Made by a program: the position numbers and the translations under genes. A stretch of DNA of 11,800 bases from Chloroflexota bacterium. Lineage in GTDB: Bacteria; Chloroflexota; Dehalococcoidia; Lucifugimonadales; Australimonadaceae. Positions within the stretch are counted from its first letter, which is position 1; each line of letters begins with the position of its first letter. Shown here in pieces: positions 1-6,592 of the stretch. The stretch covers positions 1 to 11,800 of the forward strand of contig JAPOOH010000102.1 of assembly GCA_026713505.1 (NCBI GenBank). The letters are read 5' to 3'. Under the pieces are notes generated by a model, which saw nothing but the letters and a program-made list of their open reading frames with translations, had not been told where the DNA came from and did not search any database.

Positions 1-138
1 ATAGGACTGGACGTTGCAGTGGCACCGGGCGAGGACTCCAGTCCCGGCATCGAGCTCGAGTTCCCCGAGCCCGGCGTCTTCCGCCTCTACGACTCCACCG
101 ACCCGGACCACACCAAGGGCAACTTCTTCATCATCGTC
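1..138 (+). repeat. Direct repeat, copy 1 (138 bp)
   Basis: This stretch matches 382-519 at 136 of 138 positions, with an offset of 381 bp (127 codons). The two differences, A24/G405 and C84/T465, both fall in third codon positions (GCA/GCG Ala and CGC/CGT Arg), so the encoded 46 residues are identical. The copy begins at the window edge and may extend further upstream. Confidence 0.95.
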
Positions 139-525
139 GCCGTTCCTCCGACCGGCCAGCCGGCAACCTTCACGCTCGACGAACTCCGGATACGCGACGA
201 CGTGTGGGAGCTCCGCATGGGCGCCACTGCCCACTGGGGCTACGACGTGGAACAGCGCGTCCGCACCGACGAGGTCGGCGACATCCGGGTCGCCATCAAT
301 GCAGGTGACAAGATCGTCCTCCCGGACGGCCTCACCGGCAGCAGCGGCAACGCCGCCACCTATAACGTCACCATCGATGAGATAGGACTGGACGTTGCAG
401 TGGCGCCGGGCGAGGACTCCAGTCCCGGCATCGAGCTCGAGTTCCCCGAGCCCGGCGTCTTCCGTCTCTACGACTCCACCGACCCGGACCACACCAAGGG
501 CAACTTCTTCATCATCGTCCAGTAG
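1..525 (+). CDS. Repeat-containing protein of unknown function, C-terminal part (5' end outside window)
   Basis: The reading frame is open from the first base (ATA GGA CTG GAC) and ends at TAG 523-525, so the gene starts upstream of the window. A GTG at position 19 could be mistaken for a start, but the frame runs through it and the repeat extends across it. The 174 visible residues are acidic, contain no Cys, are rich in alternating hydrophobic and charged residues, and look beta-stranded. Residues 1-46 (IGLDVAVAPGED through FRLYDSTDPDHTKGNFFIIV) recur almost unchanged as residues 128-173, followed by Gln and stop. The repeat period is 127 residues, and the last copy is cut short after 46. 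No membrane segment, catalytic motif or named domain is recognised. It could be the tail of a secreted or surface protein, but the signal-peptide end is not visible. A strong intrinsic terminator follows. Function unknown. Confidence 0.75.
   Translation: MGLDVAVAPGEDSSPGIELEFPEPGVFRLYDSTDPDHTKGNFFIIVAVPPTGQPATFTLDELRIRDDVWELRMGATAHWGYDVEQRVRTDEVGDIRVAINAGDKIVLPDGLTGSSGNAATYNVTIDEIGLDVAVAPGEDSSPGIELEFPEPGVFRLYDSTDPDHTKGNFFIIVQ
382..519 (+). repeat. Direct repeat, copy 2 (138 bp), ends 3 bp before the stop codon
   Basis: This is the second copy of the 1-138 sequence, in the same reading frame. Similarity stops abruptly after the Val codon at 517-519, where CAG TAG ends the protein. In copy 1 the frame continues into a further 81 residues of the repeat unit. 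It looks like a partial tandem duplication inside the coding sequence. Confidence 0.95.
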
Positions 526-547
526 GCCCGCGGTCCAAGCTGACGCT

Positions 548-602
548 GAAGGGCGCCTCTGCCAACTGCCCCAGGGCACGCGGCAGGGGCGCCTTCGTTT
601 TC
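548..602 (+). terminator. Intrinsic terminator of the repeat-protein gene
   Basis: GGCGCCTCTGCC (552-563) pairs with GGCAGGGGCGCC (582-593), a 12-bp stem with one G-T pair. GAA 548-550 and TTC 594-596 extend it past a bulged G at 551. The loop holds its own small inverted repeat, TGCCC-CA-GGGCA (567-578). The stem is followed by TTCGTTTT (594-601). The T-rich side lies on the plus strand only, so the element terminates the upstream plus-strand gene, 22 bp beyond its stop. The minus strand has no T tract after the stem, so it probably does not serve hemW, which converges here. Confidence 0.8.
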
Positions 603-635
603 GAGGCGAAGAACGCTCGCGCGGCGCGGCTGGGT

Positions 636-1877
636 TCAGCCCGCGACGAAGCGGGAGAACGCCTCGTTGCCGAGGAGGCGTCCACCCTCGGTGAGACGCA
701 ATGCGCCGCCGGCCCACTCCAGCAGGCCGAGGTCTATGCACTCCGCCGTGGGGCCGGGGAAGGCTCCGGCGATGGCATCGCCGAAGCGCTCGCGGAACGC
801 GGCGTCGGCGACGCCCGCGTTCAGACGCAGGCCCATCATCATCGTCTCGGCCATCGCGTCGCGGCGGCTCACGGCCTCGCAGTAGCCGGTCGCGGCGGCA
901 GTGGCGATGGCGTCGACGGCCAACGTACCGGCGGCGGCCCAGGCGTCAACGCGCTGGATGTAGGCGCGCGGCGGGTTGACGTTGGCGAAGCGCACGCCGA
1001 ACGCGTCCAGCGCGCCGACCTTGTAGAGGTAGCTGTGCGCGCCGGGGCCGACGCCGAGGTACGGCAGGCTGCGCCAGTAGGCGAGGTTGTGCCCGCTCTC
1101 CCGGCCCGGCCTCGCCCAGTTGGATATCTCGTACTGATCCATGCCCGCCTCCGCGAGCATGCTCTGCGCCCGGAGGTACATCTCCGCTGCGAGGTCTGAG
1201 TCGGGCTCCGGCGTCCTGCCGAGGCGCACATCCGCTTCCAGCGGCGTGCCGGGCTCCAGCGTGAGCGCGTAGACGGAGAGGTGATCGGTCTCGAGCCGCA
1301 CGGCCTCTTCCAGCGAGCGCTCCCAGGAGGCGGCAGACTGCTCCGGCAGGCCGAACATGAGGTCCAGGCTCACGTTGTCGAAGCCTGCCCTCCGCGCGCC
1401 GCGCACGGCTTCCCTGGCGCGTTGGGCATCGTGGCGGCGTCCGAGCATCGCCAGCTCGGCGTCATCGAACGATTGCACGCCGATGGAGACGCGGTTGAAG
1501 CCGGCGCGGCGCATGGCGAGCAGCCGCTCGGGTGTGCAATCGCCGGGGTTCGCCTCCGCCGTCGTTTCGACGGCCTCTGGCAGAACGAACGCGCTGCGTA
1601 TCGCGTCCATCAGGCGTTGGAGGTCGTCGGGCGGGAGGTAGGACGGCGTGCCGCCGCCGAAGAAGACGCTGGCGAGCGTCGGCCTGCCGAGCCACGCGCC
1701 CCACTGCTCGATCTCCCGCGCGAGCGCCGCCACGTAGGACGGGATGAGTGCCTCGATGCCCGCGTAGGTATTGAAGTCGCAGTAGGGGCACTTGGACTCG
1801 CAGAAGGGGATATGGACGTAGAGAGCGAGCGCGCCGCTTGGCTGGAGGGTGTGCTGCATTGCGCCCGCGCCGTTCAC
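636..1877 (-). CDS. hemW: HemW, radical SAM heme chaperone (HemN-like family)
   Basis: This 413-residue cytoplasmic radical SAM protein has the CX3CX2C cluster motif at C26, C30 and C33 (HIPFCESKCPYCDF). Phe35 stands where true coproporphyrinogen dehydrogenase HemN has a fourth Cys, which points to HemW. The SAM-binding GGGTPS is at 74-79. The HemW signature HNLAYW is at 263-268, and GVGPGAHSY is at 275-283. A HemN C-terminal domain spans about 335-410. HemW-family proteins bind heme and are thought to deliver it to heme enzymes; they are often misannotated as coproporphyrinogen III oxidase. The GTG at 1877 is used here. ATG 1859 would remove six residues, and neither start has a clean Shine-Dalgarno. 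The gene follows ychF by 12 bp and is probably cotranscribed with it. TGA is at 636-638. Confidence 0.92.
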   Translation of the reverse strand: MNGAGAMQHTLQPSGALALYVHIPFCESKCPYCDFNTYAGIEALIPSYVAALAREIEQWGAWLGRPTLASVFFGGGTPSYLPPDDLQRLMDAIRSAFVLPEAVETTAEANPGDCTPERLLAMRRAGFNRVSIGVQSFDDAELAMLGRRHDAQRAREAVRGARRAGFDNVSLDLMFGLPEQSAASWERSLEEAVRLETDHLSVYALTLEPGTPLEADVRLGRTPEPDSDLAAEMYLRAQSMLAEAGMDQYEISNWARPGRESGHNLAYWRSLPYLGVGPGAHSYLYKVGALDAFGVRFANVNPPRAYIQRVDAWAAAGTLAVDAIATAAATGYCEAVSRRDAMAETMMMGLRLNAGVADAAFRERFGDAIAGAFPGPTAECIDLGLLEWAGGALRLTEGGRLLGNEAFSRFVAG

Positions 1878-1889
1878 AGCCCTGCCCTG

Positions 1890-2990
1890 CTAGACGTTGA
1901 ACAGGAAGTTGACGACATCGCCGTCGCGCATCACGTACGTCTTGCCCTCGGTGCGGAGAAGCGCCTGCTTGCGCGCCTCGGCGATGCTCCGTGTGCGGGC
2001 GAGGTCGTCGTAGGTGACGACCTCGGCGCGGATGAAGCCGCGCTGGATGTCGGAGTGGATCTTGCCCGCCGCCTCCACGGCGCTCATGCCCTTGGTGATC
2101 GTCCAGGCGCGCGTCTCGTCCTCGCCGGTGGTCAGGAACGAGATTAGGCCGAGCAGATCGTAGGAGATATTGATCATGCGGTCCAGGCCCGGCTCGCCCG
2201 CGCCGAGCGACTCGCGAAACTCGGCCTCGTCCTCCGGTTCCATCTGAGCGAGGTCGGCCTCCAACTTGCCGCAGAGCGCCGCGGCGCCAACGCCCGGACG
2301 CCCGAGTCGGTCGCGCATCTCCGCCTCTATCGTGGCCACGTCCCCTATGGCGTCCTCGCCGATGTTGAAGACCACGATGAGCGGCTTCGCGGTGAGCAGC
2401 TGGAAGTTCTCCAGGTACGGCTTCGCCTCAGACGGCAGGTCCTGCTCGCGGACGGGGACCTCCTCCTCCAGGCCGGCCCGTATGAGACCGAGGACCTGCT
2501 GCTCGCGCGTCAGCTGGTCGCGCTCCGCCTGCCGCGCCGAGCGCAGTTGCGAGGCGATGCGCTCCTGCCGCCGTTCGAGGATCGCGAGGTCGGAGAAGGT
2601 GAGTTCCAGTTGCAGCGTCGCGGTGTCGCGGTAGGGGTCGACGGTCTCCTGTACGTGCGGCACTGACGGGTCGTCGAACGCCCGCGCCACGAGCAGGAGA
2701 GCATCGCAGCGCTGGAGGAGATTGAGGTACTCGCCGCCGATGCCTCTCGTCTTGCCGAATCCCTCCGGCGCGGCGGGGATGTCGATGTACTCCACCTCCG
2801 CGTGGACGATCCGTTTCGGTCTGGATATCTCGGCGAGGATGTCGAGGCCGCCGTCCGCCACCCTGGCGACTCCGATGTTGGGCTGTGACGACCCGCTGCG
2901 GAAGGACGCGGTCTCCGCGTGGCCACGCGTCACCGCGTTGAAGATGGTGGTCTTGCCGGAAAGCGGCAGGCCGAAAATGCCGATGGCCAA
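1890..2990 (-). CDS. ychF: YchF/Ola1-like P-loop NTPase with TGS domain, divergent G motifs
   Basis: The 366 residues follow the YchF (Ola1, Obg-like) layout, close to the usual ~363 residues. The P-loop GLPLSGKTT is at 7-15, a G3-like segment YIDIPAAPEGFGKTRG is at 68-83, and a charged helical insertion (likely coiled coil) covers about 136-190. A G4-like segment VFNIGED is at 207-213. A C-terminal TGS domain covers about 282-366 and ends in YVMRDGDVVNFLFNV, the typical YchF ending. YchF proteins are cytosolic ATPases that bind ribosomes and are linked to stress responses. Canonical YchF has NVGKS in the P-loop and DIAG at G3. Here they read LSGKT and DIPA, so this is a divergent branch and its nucleotide specificity is open. 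The TTG start at 2990 has GAGGT six bases upstream and no nearby ATG, so TTG is preferred. hemW follows in the same direction. Confidence 0.87.
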   Translation of the reverse strand: MAIGIFGLPLSGKTTIFNAVTRGHAETASFRSGSSQPNIGVARVADGGLDILAEISRPKRIVHAEVEYIDIPAAPEGFGKTRGIGGEYLNLLQRCDALLLVARAFDDPSVPHVQETVDPYRDTATLQLELTFSDLAILERRQERIASQLRSARQAERDQLTREQQVLGLIRAGLEEEVPVREQDLPSEAKPYLENFQLLTAKPLIVVFNIGEDAIGDVATIEAEMRDRLGRPGVGAAALCGKLEADLAQMEPEDEAEFRESLGAGEPGLDRMINISYDLLGLISFLTTGEDETRAWTITKGMSAVEAAGKIHSDIQRGFIRAEVVTYDDLARTRSIAEARKQALLRTEGKTYVMRDGDVVNFLFNV

Positions 2991-3015
2991 GGACAGACCT
3001 CAAGGGGAAAGGTAA

Positions 3016-3033
3016 CGCCCTGCGCAGAGGGCG
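3016..3033 (-). terminator. Possible weak hairpin between antiporter operon and ychF
   Basis: CGCCCT (3016-3021) and AGGGCG (3028-3033) form a 6-bp stem around a 6-base loop, 20 bp after the last antiporter gene. On the minus strand the stem is followed by TTACCTTTCCCC, which is only mildly T-rich. It may attenuate read-through into ychF, or it may be incidental. Confidence 0.35.
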
Positions 3034-3039
3034 CATCCG

Positions 3040-3045
3040 ATTCTA
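3040..3045 (-). promoter_or_regulatory. Possible -10 element for ychF-hemW
   Basis: TAGAAT on the minus strand matches TATAAT at five of six positions and lies 50 bp upstream of the ychF TTG start. No convincing -35 element is seen 16-18 bp upstream. The 62-bp gap is the largest between same-strand genes here, so a separate promoter is reasonable but weakly supported. A transcript starting here would include the 3016-3033 hairpin in its leader. Confidence 0.3.
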
Positions 3046-3052
3046 TCCCAGC

Positions 3053-4801
3053 CTACCGCACGAGTGCCTGCGCGACGAGGATGACGACGGCGAACGTGAG
3101 GAGCACGGCGGCGAGCGCGAATCCCACCGGCGGACGTCCGAGGAACGAGAGCGCGGCTTCGGCCCCGTTGCGCTGCGCGTAGGAGGTCAGCCGCAGCAGG
3201 CCCGACCAGCCCGCGGCAGGCGTGTTCGCAAGGACGCTGAGTCGCCGGGCAATCCCGTTCACGAGCACCTCGAAGCAGGTGAATGTGGCCTCGAGCGGCG
3301 TCTGCACCAGGATCCCCACCAGCCGGCCGGCTTTGCGGTAGAGCCAGTCCGTATCGATGGTGATCGTCGCCTCGCCGCCGAGCCTGCCCCGCAGCAGCCA
3401 GAAGCCGACCGCCGTGAAGCCGAGCATCTGGAGCGTCCGCACGACGTGGTCGGCGGTGTACGGTTCGTAGGTGTTCTTATAGGGCAGCAGGTTGTACAGG
3501 ACAACCGGGAAGATGCCGATCCCGATGCAGAGGACGGCGGCCAGGAACATCGCCACGATCATGGTGCGGGGCACCCGGCCGACTTGTATGTCGTCCCGCC
3601 TGGGCCCGAACCAGGTGAAATAGGGCAGCTTGAGGCCGGTGTGCAGGAACGTTCCGACCGACGCCAGGTATAGGAGGGCGACAGCCCAGTAAAGATGCTC
3701 CTTCTCCGCACCGTAGATCACCAGCGACTTCGAGACGAACCCGCTGAACAGCGGGAACGCCGAGATCGCGAATGCGCCAACCATGTAGAGCACGACGACC
3801 GTCGGCATACGGTGCGCTATCCCGCCGAGAGCCGTAAGCGTGCGTCGCCCCGTGGCGTAGATCGCCGCGCCCGCGCCCATGAAGAGCAGACCTTTGTAGA
3901 GGACGTGGGCGAAGGCGTGGGCAGCCGCTCCGTTGATGGCGATCTCCGTGCCGATGCCCACCCCCGCCACCATGTACCCCACCTGGCTGATGATGTGGTA
4001 TGCCAGCAGGCGGCGGATGTCGTTCTCCAGCACGGCGAAGACGACGCCATAAAGCGCCATGATGACGCCAAGGAAGATGAGGATCTCCCAGCCGGCGAAC
4101 CCGCGGGCCAGGACGTAGACCGCGGTCTTCGTGGTGAACGCGCTCAGGAAAACGCTTCCGGCAACTCCAGCCTCCGGGTAAGCGTCCGACAGCCATGCGT
4201 GCAACGGGACGACGGCGGCGTTGATGGCGAATCCTCCCAGGACGAGCCATCCTGCGATAGAGCCTTCGAAGAGGGTGAAGTCGAGTGACCCGCCGGTGCC
4301 CAGGTGCCAGAGGACACCGGCAAGCAGCGTGCTGCCCCCGACCATGTGCACGAACAGGTAGCGTGTGCCCGCGTCGCGCGAGCCGGGGAAGCCTCCCGCC
4401 CAGATGAGGTAGGCGGACGTGAGCGCCATGAGCTCCCAGAAGAGCACCAGCGTGAGCAGATCGCCTGCGAAGACGACGCCGAGCGACGTGCCGGCGTAGC
4501 CGAGAGCCGCCGCCTGCTGGAAGCGGTCTCCCAGGTGCCAGGCGTAGATGCCGCCCAGCGCCGCAGCGATCGCGAAGACGTACCCGAACACGATGCTCAG
4601 GGCATCGGCGCGCAACGGTTCCAACTCCATCGTCAGCCAGGTGAGCTTCCAGGAATCGCCCGCCTCGAGTCCCCATATCAGCTGGGCAAGCACGAGCAGC
4701 GGAGCGCCGACCGCGATGACCTTGCGGACGATGCTCACGGGGATCAGCGAGACGAGGAGCGCCGCGACCACCATGATGACGACGGGAGGGAAGCTAGCCA
4801 T
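3053..4801 (-). CDS. MrpD/NuoL-type antiporter subunit, third copy, lacking the TM7 lysine
   Basis: This 582-residue polytopic membrane protein belongs to the proton-pumping transporter family (MrpA/MrpD/NuoL/M/N). Helix 5 carries Glu123 (LVLFWELMALTSAY). Helix 7 carries the PLHAWLSDAYPEA signature (199-211), but Asn194 replaces the Lys normally found five residues before the Pro. Lys225 (FTTKTAVY), Lys303 (HVLYKGLLF) and Lys358 (GFVSKSL, helix-12 region) are kept. The tail beyond about residue 440 is longer than in the other two D-like proteins. It contains TIDTDWLYRKAGR and a final helix near 560-580, perhaps with a long amphipathic segment. The ATG start at 4801 has GGAGGG five bases upstream and overlaps the preceding gene by 8 bp. 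It should be a pump-type subunit of the antiporter encoded by this operon. Whether it translocates ions is uncertain given Asn194. Confidence 0.88.
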   Translation of the reverse strand: MASFPPVVIMVVAALLVSLIPVSIVRKVIAVGAPLLVLAQLIWGLEAGDSWKLTWLTMELEPLRADALSIVFGYVFAIAAALGGIYAWHLGDRFQQAAALGYAGTSLGVVFAGDLLTLVLFWELMALTSAYLIWAGGFPGSRDAGTRYLFVHMVGGSTLLAGVLWHLGTGGSLDFTLFEGSIAGWLVLGGFAINAAVVPLHAWLSDAYPEAGVAGSVFLSAFTTKTAVYVLARGFAGWEILIFLGVIMALYGVVFAVLENDIRRLLAYHIISQVGYMVAGVGIGTEIAINGAAAHAFAHVLYKGLLFMGAGAAIYATGRRTLTALGGIAHRMPTVVVLYMVGAFAISAFPLFSGFVSKSLVIYGAEKEHLYWAVALLYLASVGTFLHTGLKLPYFTWFGPRRDDIQVGRVPRTMIVAMFLAAVLCIGIGIFPVVLYNLLPYKNTYEPYTADHVVRTLQMLGFTAVGFWLLRGRLGGEATITIDTDWLYRKAGRLVGILVQTPLEATFTCFEVLVNGIARRLSVLANTPAAGWSGLLRLTSYAQRNGAEAALSFLGRPPVGFALAAVLLTFAVVILVAQALVR

Positions 4802-5063
4802 CGCTGCCCTCCCCAGGTTCGGCCTCCACGTGCTCGCCGGTGTACGGGTCGTTGTGTTTCATCAGGAAAGCATGGCCCACCCATTTCGAGAGCACGACGA
4901 TGGCCACGCAGCCGACGAAGCCGAACCCCACCCAGAACAGGAGCAGGTCGCTCCCTTCGAAGAGAAACTCCTTGTGATCAACGAGGTACAACTCGGCCAG
5001 CGCCGAGAGCCCGATGCCGACGACGATCACGAGCGCGGTCGCGAGGCGGGGGTCGATCTTCAC
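4794..5063 (-). CDS. Small two-helix membrane protein of the antiporter operon
   Basis: The 89-residue product has two predicted membrane helices (about 8-24 and 41-59), a short charged linker between them (DHKEFLFEGSD), and a hydrophilic acidic tail. The second helix and following stretch, FGFVGCVAIVVLSKWVGH, then LMKHNDPY, resembles small uncharacterised proteins that I recall beside D-type antiporter genes, which often end in a DYYD-like motif. That match is from memory and unsearched. The GTG start at 5063 has GGAGGT five bases upstream and overlaps the preceding stop by 4 bp. The 3' end overlaps the next gene by 8 bp. This tight packing and the good ribosome site argue for a real accessory or assembly subunit. 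No enzymatic motif is seen. Confidence 0.75.
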   Translation of the reverse strand: MKIDPRLATALVIVVGIGLSALAELYLVDHKEFLFEGSDLLLFWVGFGFVGCVAIVVLSKWVGHAFLMKHNDPYTGEHVEAEPGEGSDG

Positions 5064-6592
5064 GGTGTACCTCCGGCGAGCGCGACCGACGGCGGGAAGG
5101 CGTCAGCGGCAACGGTCGACGCGAGTTCGAAGAAGCCGAGCGGCAGGTCCGGTGCAACGCCCCAGACGAGGGCGAGCACGGCCGTCACCGCGATCGGCGC
5201 CACCATGCGGATGTCGGCTTCGCCGAACCGGGTGTGGTCCGGCGAGCGGCGGGCGAAGGCGCGGATGATGATCGGGAAGAGGTAGGCGGCGCTCAGCATG
5301 CCGCTGACCAGGTAGACGATGAGGAAGGGCTCCTGTCCAACCTCCACCGCGCCCCAACCGAGATACCACTTGCTGGTGAACAGGATGAACGGCGGTATGC
5401 CCACCATGCTGAGCGAGGCGAGGGCGAATGCGCCCATCGTGATGGGCATCTGCCGCCCGATCCCGTCCAACTCGCTCACATTCTCCTTGTGCGTCTTGAC
5501 GTGGATAGCGCCGGCGACGAAGAACAGGGTGATCTTGGTAACGCCGTGCCCCACGATGTGGAGCAGCGCGCCGGTGAGCGCGAGCGGGCCGATGAGCGCC
5601 ACGCCGAGCACGATGTAGGAGAGGTGGCTGATGGTGGAGTAGGCCAGCCGGCGCTTGAGGTTGTCGTGCCTCAGCGCCAGCGTTGAGCCGATCAGGAGCG
5701 TCGCCGCGGACATGACCGCGAGCACGAGCCACGCGCCCATGTCGTCCAACACCGAGGCGCCGAAGACGAAGACGCCCACCCGCACCATGCCGAATACCCC
5801 CGCCTTCACCACGGCGACGGCGTGCAGCAGCGCGGATACCGGTGTCGGCGCGACCATCGCGCTCGGCAGCCAGCTGTGCAGCGGCATCACAGCAGCCTTC
5901 ACACCGACGCCTCCGGCGAGCAACCCGAACAACACCCACTGCGTGACGCTGTCCAGTCCCGCGCCGTCAAGGAACCCGCCCGCCCGGAACGTTGCGTCGA
6001 CGCCCAGCACGTGCAGCCAGGCCGCCGCGCCGATGAGCATGACGCCGCCGGAGAGGGTGTACGCGAGGTACTTCCGGCCCGCGACAAGCGCGCTCTCCGT
6101 CTCCCGGTGCGTCACCAGCGGGTACGTGAAGAGCGAGAGCAACTCGTAGAAGAGGACGAACGTGAGCAGGTTCTCCGCCAGCGCGACGCCCGCCGCAGCG
6201 GCGATGCTGAGCGCGAACGCAGTGAAGAATCGGGTCTGCTTCTGCTCGTGCTCGCCGCGCATATAGCCGACGGCATAGATACCCGCAAGCACCCAGAGTA
6301 CCGAGACCAGCACGCCGAACATCATGCCCGCAGGGTCGGCGCGAAGAGCGATGGTGATATTGGGCGAGTCGATACCGAGGGCAAGGTCCAGCAATACGGT
6401 CCGGTGGATGCGGTCGTCCAACGTCTCTACGAGCAGGACGACGGTGATGGCCACCATCGCGATGCCCGCGAGCGTCGCCCAGGCGTCGCGCAGGTTGGGC
6501 CAGCGACCCGTCGTCAGCGAGGCGAGCGCGGCCGCGCCGACCGGAACGAGCACGGCGGCGAGCGGGAGCCCGGATGCGAAGGTATCGCTCAC
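5060..6592 (-). CDS. MrpD/NuoM-like antiporter subunit, second copy
   Basis: The product has 510 residues in about 14 membrane helices, of the proton-conducting transporter family. Key residues are all present: Glu150 in helix 5 (TFVLFYELLSLF), Lys232 in helix 7 (GVGVKAAVMPLHSWLP), Lys263 in helix 8 (HAVAVVKAGVFG), Lys353, and Lys408 in helix 12 (LFTSKWYLGWG). The IYAVGYM segment near 105-111 recalls NuoL/NuoM. The frame is open far upstream (to 7441), but that part is an arginine-rich shadow of the preceding gene. The start chosen is GTG 6592, whose GTGA overlaps the preceding stop by 4 bp, immediately ahead of the first membrane helix. It likely acts as one of three ion-translocating modules. 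Its position after the first D-like gene recalls the MbsH/MbsH' pair of archaeal MBS complexes. Confidence 0.9.
   Translation of the reverse strand: MSDTFASGLPLAAVLVPVGAAALASLTTGRWPNLRDAWATLAGIAMVAITVVLLVETLDDRIHRTVLLDLALGIDSPNITIALRADPAGMMFGVLVSVLWVLAGIYAVGYMRGEHEQKQTRFFTAFALSIAAAAGVALAENLLTFVLFYELLSLFTYPLVTHRETESALVAGRKYLAYTLSGGVMLIGAAAWLHVLGVDATFRAGGFLDGAGLDSVTQWVLFGLLAGGVGVKAAVMPLHSWLPSAMVAPTPVSALLHAVAVVKAGVFGMVRVGVFVFGASVLDDMGAWLVLAVMSAATLLIGSTLALRHDNLKRRLAYSTISHLSYIVLGVALIGPLALTGALLHIVGHGVTKITLFFVAGAIHVKTHKENVSELDGIGRQMPITMGAFALASLSMVGIPPFILFTSKWYLGWGAVEVGQEPFLIVYLVSGMLSAAYLFPIIIRAFARRSPDHTRFGEADIRMVAPIAVTAVLALVWGVAPDLPLGFFELASTVAADAFPPSVALAGGTP

Noticed and set aside
1..519. CRISPR array or insertion-sequence ends
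   Set aside because: The only repeat is one long in-frame pair with no short regular spacers, terminal inverted repeats or transposase.
19..525. GTG at position 19 as the true start of the repeat protein
   Set aside because: The frame is open to the window edge and the six codons before GTG are part of the repeat also found at 382-399, so the gene begins upstream.
3477..4676. Minus-strand 399-residue frame inside the third D-like gene
   Set aside because: It is an off-frame shadow rich in Arg, Gly and His. The overlapping frame has clear membrane helices and family motifs.
4304..5686. Long plus-strand frame of 460 residues opposite the antiporter genes
   Set aside because: It is an Arg/Glu/Asp/His-rich composition without motifs, lying antisense to three well-supported genes. 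Such frames are common in GC-rich DNA. The same applies to 5822-6787, 6574-7407, 7417-8196 and 1281-2147.
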